The translations under genes and the position numbers were made by a program. Positions 19,530 to 26,615 of a stretch of DNA of 36,380 bases are shown piece after piece (the first letter of the stretch is position 1; each line of letters opens with the position of its first letter). The notes under the pieces are model-generated. The model saw nothing but the letters and a program-made list of their open reading frames with translations. It had not been told where the DNA came from and did no database searches. The DNA is from Oscillospiraceae bacterium (lineage in GTDB: Bacteria > Bacillota_A > Clostridia > Oscillospirales > CAG-272), in assembly GCA_015063445.1 (NCBI GenBank), contig SVUD01000017.1, positions 1-36,380 of the forward strand. Reading direction: 5' to 3'.

Positions 19530-19826
19530 TTAACCTAAAGGCTGCCAATCATCAGCCTCTTGGTCAACAAGAGGACCCTCTAAGGGATTGTCACTTCCCG
19601 TTATACCGGAGTTTCCCGGCTTCGAGGTGCTGCTCGATGAGGAGCCGCCCGAATTTGAAGTGCCGCTACCATCTGTATTACCGTCATCATCCTTGCCGCT
19701 GAAAACGCCTGCGGCAAGCATTATAATCAGCGTCACCGCTAAAATTGACGCGATTAACGCAATTACTATTATCAGTCTTTTTTTGTCCTCAGACATTTTA
19801 TTATTCTTGTTTTTATTATTCTTCAT
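19530..19826 (-). CDS. Small membrane-anchored Ser/Gly-rich protein
   Basis: A 98-residue protein with three parts. The N-terminus is basic, Asn/Lys-rich and cytoplasmic (1-16). One membrane segment lies at about 18-43 (LIIVIALIASILAVTLIIMLAAGVF). The extracellular tail is dominated by Gly, Ser, Asp, Asn and Thr, ending DQEADDWQPLG. There is no lipobox or clear signal peptidase site, so it is probably a type II-like anchored peptide with a disordered outer tail. It has an AAGGAAT ribosome binding site, a near-consensus promoter just upstream, and a terminator just downstream, so it is a real single-gene unit. Function unknown; not recognised. Confidence 0.7.
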   Translation of the reverse strand: MKNNKNKNNKMSEDKKRLIIVIALIASILAVTLIIMLAAGVFSGKDDDGNTDGSGTSNSGGSSSSSTSKPGNSGITGSDNPLEGPLVDQEADDWQPLG

Positions 19827-19862
19827 AAGTATTCCTTTTCATATAATTAATGTTCGAAATAT

Positions 19863-19891
19863 ATTATAGCATATCTTTTTAGGTTTTTCAA
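19863..19891 (-). promoter_or_regulatory. Sigma-A promoter of the small membrane protein gene
   Basis: Read on the minus strand: -35 TTGAAA (19886-19891), 17-nt spacer, -10 TATAAT (19863-19868). The start codon is 37 nt downstream. Confidence 0.85.
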
Positions 19892-20078
19892 GCGTATTTT
19901 ACTTAAAAATTCCAATACGGCAATTTTATCTCGAATATTACCAAAATCCCTTACAACTATAACGGAATATCGAAATAAACCTTTCCAACATACTCATTGC
20001 AAAACCAATACAAACGTTTCCGACACGTACAGGTCAGGTATTGCGCAGCCTTTCTTTCGCTCAATTTTTGTTCTTTTT

Positions 20079-20085
20079 TGTCGAA
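20079..20085 (+). promoter_or_regulatory. 0A-box-like site upstream of spo0A
   Basis: TGTCGAA matches the Spo0A binding core (TGNCGAA). It lies 60 bp upstream of the -35 box of the spo0A promoter, a position fitting autoregulation. It is a single site, so chance occurrence cannot be excluded. Confidence 0.5.
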
Positions 20086-20144
20086 ATTGGAAAATTTTAC
20101 CATTTTTAAGTCGTTATCTTTACGTTTTTTCATCACTTTTTACC

Positions 20145-20173
20145 TTGAAATATTTGGAAAATTGTGGTAAAAT
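20145..20173 (+). promoter_or_regulatory. spo0A: Sigma-A-type promoter of spo0A
   Basis: -35 TTGAAA (20145-20150), 17-nt spacer, -10 TAAAAT (20168-20173) with an upstream extended TG. The start codon follows 56 nt after the -10 box, with AAGGAG at 20212-20217. Confidence 0.8.
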
Positions 20174-20200
20174 GTATTTGTTCCCATAATTTTCCAAATA
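20151..20200. repeat. 13-bp perfect inverted repeat around the spo0A -10 box
   Basis: TATTTGGAAAATT (20151-20163) and AATTTTCCAAATA (20188-20200) are perfect inverse complements separated by 24 nt. The left arm fills most of the promoter spacer and the right arm lies in the transcribed leader. A related direct copy, ATTGGAAAATT, is at 20086-20096. The pattern looks like an operator for a dimeric regulator; a DNA or RNA hairpin is the alternative. Confidence 0.65.
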
Positions 20201-20228
20201 AAAATCAAAACAAGGAGAAAGATGCAAA

Positions 20229-20993
20229 ATGGAAAAATCAATTAAAGTTCTGATTTGTAGTGAAAATATCGAAGAAAGGAAGAAAATCAGCGATTGTCTG
20301 ATAAAAAGCGGAAAAAGAATTCCCGATGAGGCGGATAACGGTGAAATCGCCGTTAAAATGGCTCGCAGCGTTAAATACGACCTCATAGTTGTTGATTTGT
20401 GGCTCTCGGGAATTGACGGTATAGGCGTTATCAAGGCGGTAAAGAGCTTTGCGCCGGACGTATCGGTTATTCTTCTCTCGCCAATCAACAGACATAACGT
20501 ACTTATGGAAGCCACCGAGGCGGGAGCTGACCTCTGTATTCTGAAGCCATTTTCTGAAGCCTCTCTGCTCTCACACATAGAATCTCTTACAAGAGAAACG
20601 GAAGCATACGTAAGTGAATTTTCATCAGCTCGTCCCGATATCGAATCTCAGGTTACAAAAATCATACATCAGATAGGCGTCCCCGCGCATATCAAGGGAT
20701 ATCAATATCTGCGTACCGCAATACTTATGACGATAGACGATAACGAAATTATAAATTCTGTAACTAAGGTACTCTATCCAACAGTCGCAAAGCAATACAA
20801 AACCACGACCTCGCGTGTTGAAAGAGCTATACGCCACGCCATTGAGGTTGCGTGGGACAGAGGCGACGTGGATACCCTCAACTCATACTTCGGCTATACT
20901 ATTCAGAACACGCGCGGAAAGCCCACAAACTCCGAATTTATAGCAATGATAGCCGATAATTTAAGACTTAAATACAAATTCAGTATGGCGTAG
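20229..20993 (+). CDS. spo0A: Sporulation master response regulator Spo0A
   Basis: Spo0A is the phosphorelay-controlled transcription factor that commits the cell to sporulation. The N-terminal receiver (about 1-120) keeps the phosphoacceptor D56 ([13 protein letters not shown]) and K106 (LKPF). The acidic pair that binds Mg2+ (D10-D11 in B. subtilis) reads S11-E12 here ([11 protein letters not shown]), and the switch Thr is S84. The C-terminal DNA-binding domain (about 140-254) is highly typical: [42 protein letters not shown] and [18 protein letters not shown]. Length is normal. An earlier ATG at 20222 is out of frame and closes after seven codons, so 20229 is the start. The gene is monocistronic. 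Confidence 0.97.
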   Translation: MEKSIKVLICSENIEERKKISDCLIKSGKRIPDEADNGEIAVKMARSVKYDLIVVDLWLSGIDGIGVIKAVKSFAPDVSVILLSPINRHNVLMEATEAGADLCILKPFSEASLLSHIESLTRETEAYVSEFSSARPDIESQVTKIIHQIGVPAHIKGYQYLRTAILMTIDDNEIINSVTKVLYPTVAKQYKTTTSRVERAIRHAIEVAWDRGDVDTLNSYFGYTIQNTRGKPTNSEFIAMIADNLRLKYKFSMA

Positions 20994-20994
20994 A

Positions 20995-21036
20995 TTAAAA
21001 AAAGAGCGAAGATACCCAAAAAGGTAACCTCGCTCT
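20995..21036 (-). terminator. Terminator between convergent spo0A and recR
   Basis: AGAGCGA (21003-21009) pairs with TCGCTCT (21030-21036), with an inner TACC/GGTA stem. On the minus strand the stem is followed by seven T, ideal for the recR transcript. On the plus strand the T-tract is weaker but could still serve spo0A. Confidence 0.8.
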
Positions 21037-21086
21037 AAAAATATTCTCTTTTTAAGTAAAAAGGTAGTCATCTTGATGCGTTTTTC

Positions 21087-21695
21087 TTAATTTCCGAAAT
21101 ATTTTCTGCCTTCCATGGCTCTGAAAAGCGTAACCTCGTCTGCATATTCGATATCTCCTCCGACGGGTATTCCATAAGCAAGGCGTGAAACCTCAGTTCC
21201 ATAAGGCTCAAGAATTCTTGCTATATACGCCGCAGTGGTATCGCCCGATGGAGTGGGATTGGTGGCAACTATAACTTCCTTTATGCCGCCAGCCTTTACT
21301 CTCTCTATAAGCTCTGAGACATTGAGGTCCTCGGGTGAAACGTTGTCAATAGGTGACAAAACTCCGCCGAGAACGTGATACGTGCCGCGATAGCTTCTCA
21401 CCTTTTCCATAACCATTATATCCTTTGCGCTTTCAACAACGCAAATAACGGTCGAATCTCTGTTTTCATCCGAGCATATTTCGCATTTTCCCTCAGAAGC
21501 GGTAAGTCCGCAGCATATGGGACAGGTACGTATATCTCTTTTCGCGCCTATTATCGCATCGGAAAATCGCTCAATATCAGACTCATCAAGAGAAAGAACA
21601 GCAAACGCATAGCGCACCGCCGTTTTTGCTCCTACTCCCGGGAGCTTTCTGAACTCTTCAATAAGTCTTTTGATTGGGGTTATATACTCTGCCAT
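21087..21695 (-). CDS. recR: Recombination mediator protein RecR
   Basis: RecR works with RecO and RecF in loading RecA at gaps. The 202 residues show the helix-hairpin-helix start (FRKLPGVGAKTAVRYAF), a C4 zinc finger (C58, C61, C71, C74) and a Toprim domain beginning at STVICVVESAKDI (81-93). Length is normal. It starts 5 nt after the ybaB stop, in the standard dnaX-ybaB-recR order. Confidence 0.97.
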   Translation of the reverse strand: MAEYITPIKRLIEEFRKLPGVGAKTAVRYAFAVLSLDESDIERFSDAIIGAKRDIRTCPICCGLTASEGKCEICSDENRDSTVICVVESAKDIMVMEKVRSYRGTYHVLGGVLSPIDNVSPEDLNVSELIERVKAGGIKEVIVATNPTPSGDTTAAYIARILEPYGTEVSRLAYGIPVGGDIEYADEVTLFRAMEGRKYFGN

Positions 21696-21700
21696 CTTTA

Positions 21701-22063
21701 TTAAAACATACCGCCGAGTCCCATTCCGCCAAGACCTACGTTGCCGGTTATGGACTGCATTTCACTTGCGGCGGTGCTCTCAACCTTCTTTATAGCCTCG
21801 TTAACCGCTGCCACTACAAGATCCTCGAGTGTTTCAATATCATCGGGATCTACGATTTCGGGAGCAAGCTTAACGGAAAGGATCTCCTTCTTACCGTTAA
21901 TTTTTACGTTTACTACTCCACCGCCCGCGCTTACATCGTACTCACGTGCGTCAAGCTCCTCCTGCTTCGCAGCCATATCCTCCTGCATTTTCTGTGCCTG
22001 CTTCAAAACAGCCTGCATATTTGAGGGGCCGCCGCCCATACCCTGAGGTAATCTAACTTTCAT
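21701..22063 (-). CDS. ybaB: YbaB/EbfC family nucleoid-associated protein
   Basis: A 120-residue small DNA-binding protein of the YbaB/EbfC family, which forms dimers with a tweezer-like shape. The middle is typical: KQAQKMQEDMAAKQEELDAREYDVSAGGGVVNVKINGKKEI, then APEIVDPDDIETLEDLVVAAVNEA. The ends are rich in Gly and Met (N-terminal PQGMGGGPSNMQ, C-terminal GLGGMGLGGMF). It lies between dnaX and recR, its normal position. Confidence 0.95.
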   Translation of the reverse strand: MKVRLPQGMGGGPSNMQAVLKQAQKMQEDMAAKQEELDAREYDVSAGGGVVNVKINGKKEILSVKLAPEIVDPDDIETLEDLVVAAVNEAIKKVESTAASEMQSITGNVGLGGMGLGGMF

Positions 22064-22095
22064 TTTTTATCTCCTAATCAATTTATTAATCGTAT

Positions 22096-23673
22096 TTAAC
22101 CGAGCGCCTCTTCGATTTCATCCGCAAGAGTTGCCGTATCGTTTACCGTCTTCGGTACAACCGAGATGTTAATTTTCTCAGCCTCTTTATTTTCGCACTC
22201 TGCGATAAGACCCTTGAGAATAGACATATTTTCTCTGTTCTCACCGATTATCTTAACGAAGAACGCATCAACCTTTATAACAAAGCTTCCGTCGGGATTA
22301 ACAAGCGCAACAGCCTTTGAAAGAGGTGAACATATCGAAGGCTTGATGCCTTCAATTCCCGATACTATTCTCGCCCATTTCGTATAATGCTTCGGCTCGG
22401 ATGCCGCAGGTGCGATGGGCTCGGGCTTTGGTGAAGCACTTGGCGTTTTAGCCTCTTTGGGCGCTGAGCTTACCGCTACGTCAACAGGCTTTGCTTCAAC
22501 TGAAACGGAGCCGAATTTGAGTCTTGATACAGTCTGCTCAAGCTCCTCTATTCTCTGAAGCATAGCTTCCGCTCCCGCTCCGAGTCTTGCATCGCACATT
22601 CGAGTTAAGGCAATCTCCGCAACACTTCTTTTCGACTCTCTTGCTCTTTGAAGGTCAGCAAGAGTGGACTCGAGCACCGAGGTGTGATATATAAGCTTCG
22701 ACATCGGCGCCTTCTGCGCAAGTGAAGAAAGCTCACGGTATTCAACGTCTGTAAGATCAAGATAATTTTTAGCGTCCTGAGTGCTCTTTACTACCATCAA
22801 ATCACGGTATGCGTCAAGAAGCTCTTGCCAAAACACTGTAAGATCCGATCCTATCATAACCGTATTTGCTACGGCGCGGTAAACGCCCGAATAATCCGAA
22901 TCTATAATTTTTTCAATAAGCGAATATGAGGATGAACGATTTCCTCTGCCGACGGTCTCATAAACGAGCTCAGCGTCTATCCTTCTTCTCGAGCCTGCGC
23001 AAAGCTCAAGAAGGCTGACCGCATCTCGCATACCGCCTTCCGCGGCGCGAGCGATTATCTCAGCGCCCTCTTCGGTAATATCTATCCCCTCGGCTAAAGA
23101 AATTTTCATAAGTCTTTCTACTATGACCTCAGTGGTCATTCTGCGGAAATCGAAGCGCTGACATCTCGAAACTATAGTCGTAGGTAATTTATTAAACTCC
23201 GTGGTAGCAAGTATAAAGACAACGTATGACGGAGGTTCTTCGAGCGTTTTTAGCAAGGCGTTGAATGCGGAGCCCGACATCATATGAACCTCGTCTATAA
23301 TGTAAACACGGTATTTAAGCTCGGCGGGCGTGAAGGCTATCTCGTCCTTCATATCTCTTACGTTACCGACACCGTTGTTACTTGCGGCGTCCATTTCTAT
23401 AACGTCGGTTGCGACACCGGCATCTATGCTCTTACACGCTTCACAGCAGTTACAGGGGTTACCGTCACGGGGATCAAGACAGTTTACAGCCTTAGCTAAA
23501 ATCTTAGCGCAGCTTGTTTTTCCGGTTCCGCGCGATCCGCAGAAAAGATATGCATGTGATATTTTATTGTTGGCAACCTCATATTTCAGAATATCCGTCG
23601 TGGCGCGCTGTCCCGACACGTCATCAAAATCAACGGGACGCCATTTTCTGTATAAAGCGCGATAATCAGACAT
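22096..23673 (-). CDS. dnaX: DNA polymerase III subunit gamma/tau
   Basis: DnaX is the clamp-loader ATPase of the replisome. The 525 residues contain Walker A GSRGTGKT (46-53), a zinc site (C65, C74, C77, C80), Walker B VYIIDEVHMM (about 123-132), the sensor region LATTEFNKLPTTIVSRCQRFDF, and a variable C-terminus with a Pro/Ala/Lys linker (about 395-425) before the tau-specific end. No canonical slippery run is visible, so a programmed gamma frameshift is not supported. AAAGGAG lies 6 nt before the ATG. The SRP RNA terminator ends about 13 nt upstream of that ribosome binding site. Confidence 0.97.
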   Translation of the reverse strand: MSDYRALYRKWRPVDFDDVSGQRATTDILKYEVANNKISHAYLFCGSRGTGKTSCAKILAKAVNCLDPRDGNPCNCCEACKSIDAGVATDVIEMDAASNNGVGNVRDMKDEIAFTPAELKYRVYIIDEVHMMSGSAFNALLKTLEEPPSYVVFILATTEFNKLPTTIVSRCQRFDFRRMTTEVIVERLMKISLAEGIDITEEGAEIIARAAEGGMRDAVSLLELCAGSRRRIDAELVYETVGRGNRSSSYSLIEKIIDSDYSGVYRAVANTVMIGSDLTVFWQELLDAYRDLMVVKSTQDAKNYLDLTDVEYRELSSLAQKAPMSKLIYHTSVLESTLADLQRARESKRSVAEIALTRMCDARLGAGAEAMLQRIEELEQTVSRLKFGSVSVEAKPVDVAVSSAPKEAKTPSASPKPEPIAPAASEPKHYTKWARIVSGIEGIKPSICSPLSKAVALVNPDGSFVIKVDAFFVKIIGENRENMSILKGLIAECENKEAEKINISVVPKTVNDTATLADEIEEALG

Positions 23674-23696
23674 AAGAAGCTCCTTTCATGCGGTTG

Positions 23697-23745
23697 ATAA
23701 AAAGAAAAGCGCGAGCGGTACGCAAGTACAACCGCATACGCGCGC
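23697..23745 (-). terminator. Rho-independent terminator of the SRP RNA gene
   Basis: On the minus strand, GCGCG (end of 23709-23745) and an inner GCGGT/ACCGC stem form a strong hairpin, followed by TTTTCTTTTT. It lies just after the predicted SRP RNA 3' end and directly before the dnaX ribosome binding site. Confidence 0.85.
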
Positions 23746-23754
23746 AAAATAATA

Positions 23755-24069
23755 AATCCTCCGAATGTCGGATAGAGCCATACACCTCTCCTTCGAAAAA
23801 GTCCTTACATGCGTTAACCGCCTTCTCTGCTCCACACAGGCACCCTCGCGGCACACCCGATAAACCGCTTAATGCTGCTCCGTTCCCGACCTGACATGGT
23901 TCACAGCCTCAAGTTGCGCAAGACCCATCCTTCATCACAGCGACAGACGGCGCAGTCCACACAAGAACTGACCTTGAGAGAGGAAATCACCCCTGCATAT
24001 AGCGGATTTCAGGTACAAGGCACCGCTACCACCCCGGCCAGTATGACTCCATCCGACACACGGAAGATT
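23755..24069 (-). ncRNA. ffs: Signal recognition particle RNA (long Firmicutes type, with Alu domain)
   Basis: On the minus strand the conserved domain IV tetraloop helix is present (GAACCATGTCAGGTC followed by GGAACGGAGCAGCAT, about 23872-23905). The Alu-domain sequence near the 5' part, GGTAGCGGTGCCTTGTACC, and ATCCGCT closely resemble the B. subtilis scRNA. The predicted ends pair with each other: AATCTTCCG near 24061-24069 with CGGAGGATT near 23755-23763, and CGGAT with ATCCG further in. This gives a molecule of about 315 nt. It forms the SRP core with Ffh for membrane targeting. The position upstream of dnaX is as in Bacillus. The exact ends are inferred from pairing. Confidence 0.93.
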
Positions 24070-24082
24070 ATTTACTTGGTAT

Positions 24083-24111
24083 AGTATATCAAATTTTTTT
24101 AAAAATTGCAA
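24083..24111 (-). promoter_or_regulatory. Sigma-A promoter of the SRP RNA gene
   Basis: Minus strand: -35 TTGCAA (24106-24111), 17-nt AT-rich spacer, extended TG, -10 TATACT (24083-24088). The expected transcription start near 24070-24077 agrees with the 5' end deduced from the RNA helix. Confidence 0.85.
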
Positions 24112-24201
24112 TACCTTTCACAAATTTTTTAAAATTAAGATTTCGATATTTTTTTCAGGACGATAATATACCGACCGTGTCAATCTATACGCAATTGTGG
24201 T

Positions 24202-24918
24202 TTAGGTTATAAATCCTCCGCTTATATTTAACACCTCACCCGTGATAAATGAAGCGTCGTCTGAAGCAAGATATAAAGCCGCCTTGGCAATTTCCTCGGG
24301 CTCCGCGATTCTGCCGACGGGCGTTTCATCGCAAAGCGCTTTTATGTCATCCTCAGAAAAGGCGCTGTTCATTTCCGTTCTCACAACCCCGGGAGCTATT
24401 GCGTTAACCGTAATTCCCGACGGTCCTACTTCCTTTGCAAGAGCCTTCGTAAAGCCTATAAGAGCCGCCTTTGCCGTTGAATAATGAACCTCGCAGGACG
24501 CTCCGACTATCCCCCACATTGAAGTAATGTTAATAATTCTGCCTTGTTTTTTATTTATCATTTTAGGCAAAACGCCCTTTGAATACAAAAATGCTCCGGT
24601 AACAGAGGTATTCATTATGCGATTCCATTCGTCAAGCGAAACGTCGGTTATAAGAGAAACAGATGATACTGCCGCATTGTTAATTAGAACATCAATATCA
24701 CCGTTTTTTTCTTCGGCGATTTTGACCGCTTTTGTTATATCAGCCTCACGCTCGGAATCTGCCTTTATACCAACGGCTCCCGTTACGCGACAAAGCTCTA
24801 AGGCTGCCTCATCGGAATTTTTATAGGTAAAGGCTACCTTATAACCATTTTTTGAAAACAACTCTACCATAGCCTTGCCTATTCCTCTTGAGCCGCCCGT
24901 AATCAAAACACTTTTCAT
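24202..24918 (-). CDS. Short-chain dehydrogenase/reductase (FabG-like)
   Basis: A 238-residue classical SDR. The nucleotide-binding motif is TGGSRGIG (7-14), the NNAA motif is at 80-83, and the catalytic residues are S133, Y146 and K150 (YSTAK). The end, PEEIAKAALYLASDDASFITGEVLNISGGF, is typical of 3-oxoacyl-ACP reductases. It could act in fatty acid elongation or on another ketone. It is not in a fab operon here; it stands alone with its own promoter, divergent from a winged-helix regulator, so a dedicated non-housekeeping substrate is possible. Confidence 0.88.
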   Translation of the reverse strand: MKSVLITGGSRGIGKAMVELFSKNGYKVAFTYKNSDEAALELCRVTGAVGIKADSEREADITKAVKIAEEKNGDIDVLINNAAVSSVSLITDVSLDEWNRIMNTSVTGAFLYSKGVLPKMINKKQGRIINITSMWGIVGASCEVHYSTAKAALIGFTKALAKEVGPSGITVNAIAPGVVRTEMNSAFSEDDIKALCDETPVGRIAEPEEIAKAALYLASDDASFITGEVLNISGGFIT

Positions 24919-24958
24919 ATTTTTTCTCCAAGACCTATTCTACGTGAATTACAACAAT

Positions 24959-24987
24959 ATTATATCTCTTTTATTTCTTCAAGTCAA
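24959..24987 (-). promoter_or_regulatory. Sigma-A promoter of the SDR gene
   Basis: Minus strand: -35 TTGACT (24982-24987), 17-nt spacer, -10 TATAAT (24959-24964). Its -35 box is only 10 bp from the -35 box of the divergent regulator gene. Confidence 0.85.
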
Positions 24988-24997
24988 TGTTTAGGTA

Positions 24998-25026
24998 TTG
25001 AATTTTTTAAAATTATATGCTATTAT
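24998..25026 (+). promoter_or_regulatory. Sigma-A promoter of the winged-helix regulator gene
   Basis: -35 TTGAAT (24998-25003), 17-nt spacer, -10 TATTAT (25021-25026). The longest open reading frame nominally starts inside this -35 box, which rules that start out. Confidence 0.75.
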
Positions 25027-25060
25027 TGATAACAAACACATTTTTACAGACACTTTAAAC

Positions 25061-25065
25061 GGAGG
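25061..25065 (+). promoter_or_regulatory. Ribosome binding site that fixes a TTG start
   Basis: GGAGG lies 7 nt before the TTG at 25073-25075. There is no better-placed start in this frame. Confidence 0.8.
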
Positions 25066-25072
25066 CAATACC

Positions 25073-25726
25073 TTGCTACTCATTATAGATAAATGCCAAT
25101 CAAACGCCAACGCAGCCTCGGATATATTTAATCACATGGGAATTTTATCCTACGGAACGACGCCTGAGCTTGCGTCTCTCGAATTTTCAAACAGGCACCG
25201 CGCTATTCTCTTTATGCATCCGGAGCGCATGGTTTCCGCAGTCGATTTAGTCGAGCTTGCGAGAACATATTCTCTTGACAGCTGCGTTTTCGCAATAATG
25301 GACGAGGGATACGAAGGTCATCAATTATCAGCTCTTTTTGATAAGGTTTTTACAGACGGATCGCTCTCATCGAAAATCGTTTACGACATTCTGACCTATC
25401 AAACAGATAGAGGCAAAGGCGCTCTCGGAACTTATAGAATGGCGGGAATTGAGGCATCGGTACATAATTCAGAGACAACCTATTTTGATATACCCCTGAA
25501 CCTTACAAAAACCGAAACAATGATACTTCGTTATCTCATAGCCTCGTTTCCTATTGCTCAAAGCGGCAAAAGAATACTAAAGTACGCCTTTCGCTCGGGA
25601 AGACTGCCGGAGATATCAAGCATACGAGCCCATATTTCCTCGATAAATCGAAAGTTCAAGGATATCGCAAAGCGAACTATAATATCCAACGTACAGGGCT
25701 CGGGATACAAAATAACCCCCGTTTGA
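25073..25726 (+). CDS. Winged-helix (OmpR/PhoB-type) regulator with a non-canonical N-terminal domain
   Basis: With the TTG start the protein has 217 residues. The C-terminal part (about 126-217) looks like an OmpR-type winged helix: LNLTKTETMILRYLIASFP, then SSIRAHISSINRKFKDIAKRTIISNVQGSGYKITP, where the last segment is the wing hairpin. The N-terminal about 110 residues start like a receiver (LLLIIDKC), but I see no acidic pair and no phosphoacceptor Asp in the expected place. It is probably a phosphorylation-independent or degenerate receiver. It is divergent from the SDR gene with back-to-back promoters and may control it. sigK follows 76 bp later. Confidence 0.75.
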   Translation: MLLIIDKCQSNANAASDIFNHMGILSYGTTPELASLEFSNRHRAILFMHPERMVSAVDLVELARTYSLDSCVFAIMDEGYEGHQLSALFDKVFTDGSLSSKIVYDILTYQTDRGKGALGTYRMAGIEASVHNSETTYFDIPLNLTKTETMILRYLIASFPIAQSGKRILKYAFRSGRLPEISSIRAHISSINRKFKDIAKRTIISNVQGSGYKITPV

Positions 25727-25788
25727 TTTTCGCCTAAATTCAAAATATAGAAATAGATACAAGCCGACCTTGCATATATTTTTTGTAT

Positions 25789-25793
25789 GGAGG
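25789..25793 (+). promoter_or_regulatory. Ribosome binding site deciding the sigK start
   Basis: GGAGG lies 9 nt before the ATG at 25803. The longer reading frame would start upstream of it, at 25770, with no such site. Confidence 0.8.
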
Positions 25794-25802
25794 TTGGCTT
25801 TT

Positions 25803-26504
25803 ATGTTTAATTTATTATCCGCTTTTTTAAAATTTGTATCTCTGATTCTCGGTTTATCCGATAATCACACGTTTCCTCCGCCTCTCAAAGCGAACGAGGA
25901 AAGGGAGCTCTTTATTAAAATGAAGGACGGCGACGAGAACGCAAGGGCAAGGCTCATTGAGCACAATATGCGTCTTATATCACACGTTATAAGAAAATAT
26001 TACTCTTCCTATTCGAATCCCGACGAGCTTTTGTCGGTCGGAAGCCTCGGACTTATAAAGGCGGTTGACAGTTTTCACTTTGAAAAAGGCACGAGATTCG
26101 CAACCTACGGCGCAAGATGTATTCAGAACGAGATACTTATGTTTTTCAGGAGTCAGAAAAAAACTAATATGGAGGTTTCCTTAAACGATACCATAGACGT
26201 TGACAGAGACGGAAATCCCCTCACCTATCTTGATATTATCAGCATGCCCGAAACGATTGCCGAGGATATTGATATGAATATTAATATTGAAAAGGTGCGT
26301 AAGCTCGTCGATACGCTGCTTGACGATAGAAGCCGTGAAATAATAGTACTGAGATACGGGCTTTGCGGTTATCAGCCTAAAACTCAGCGCGAGGTTGCCG
26401 CTTATCTTGGAATTTCACGCTCGTACGTTTCAAGAATAGAAAAACGTGCGCTCGGTATACTAAAGGACGGCTTTGGCAATACAATACCCGATTTTGACGA
26501 TTAA
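25803..26504 (+). CDS. sigK: Pro-sigma-K, late mother-cell sporulation sigma factor
   Basis: Sigma-K directs late mother-cell transcription (coat, spore maturation). With the start at 25803 the protein has 233 residues. It begins with a hydrophobic pro-sequence (MFNLLSAFLKFVSLILGLSD) followed by NHTFPPPL, very like B. subtilis pro-sigma-K, which is cut by SpoIVFB. Region 2 has GDENARARLIEHNMRLISHVIRKY, LLSVGSLGLIKAVDSF and KGTRFATYGARCIQNEIL. Region 4 has REVAAYLGISRSYVSRIEKRAL. The frame is intact and not interrupted by a skin-type element. No SpoIVFB gene is in the window. The sigma-28-type alternative (sigE) is less likely because of the SYVSRIEKRAL end and the short length. Confidence 0.93.
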   Translation: MFNLLSAFLKFVSLILGLSDNHTFPPPLKANEERELFIKMKDGDENARARLIEHNMRLISHVIRKYYSSYSNPDELLSVGSLGLIKAVDSFHFEKGTRFATYGARCIQNEILMFFRSQKKTNMEVSLNDTIDVDRDGNPLTYLDIISMPETIAEDIDMNINIEKVRKLVDTLLDDRSREIIVLRYGLCGYQPKTQREVAAYLGISRSYVSRIEKRALGILKDGFGNTIPDFDD

Positions 26505-26518
26505 CGAGAGACATGTTA

Positions 26519-26544
26519 TTGTAAAATTCACTTTTGAATTACAA
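26519..26544 (+). other. AT-rich hairpin after sigK with a competing alternative pairing
   Basis: TTGTAA (26519-26524) can pair with TTACAA (26539-26544), with TTCA/TGAA inside. The same TTTTGAATT segment (about 26532-26540) can instead pair with AATTCAAAA downstream (about 26550-26559). No T-tract follows, so it is not a standard terminator. Confidence 0.35.
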
Positions 26545-26615
26545 GTATAAATTCAAAAAAACGGCTTAAAATAACTATGGACCTTCGTCCAAAAACGCTT
26601 GATGAGGTTTCAAGA

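Noticed and set aside
22096..23673. Programmed frameshift in dnaX making a gamma form
   Set aside because: No A-AAA-AAG slippery sequence with a following hairpin was found; the only A-run is A6 near 22905 without the usual context.
23666..23854. Small minus-strand frame over the SRP RNA 3' part
   Set aside because: It lies within the SRP RNA and its terminator; no independent evidence for a protein.
24998..25072. Upstream extension of the winged-helix regulator (25 codons)
   Set aside because: It would start inside the -35 box of the gene's own promoter; the TTG at 25073 has a GGAGG at the right distance.
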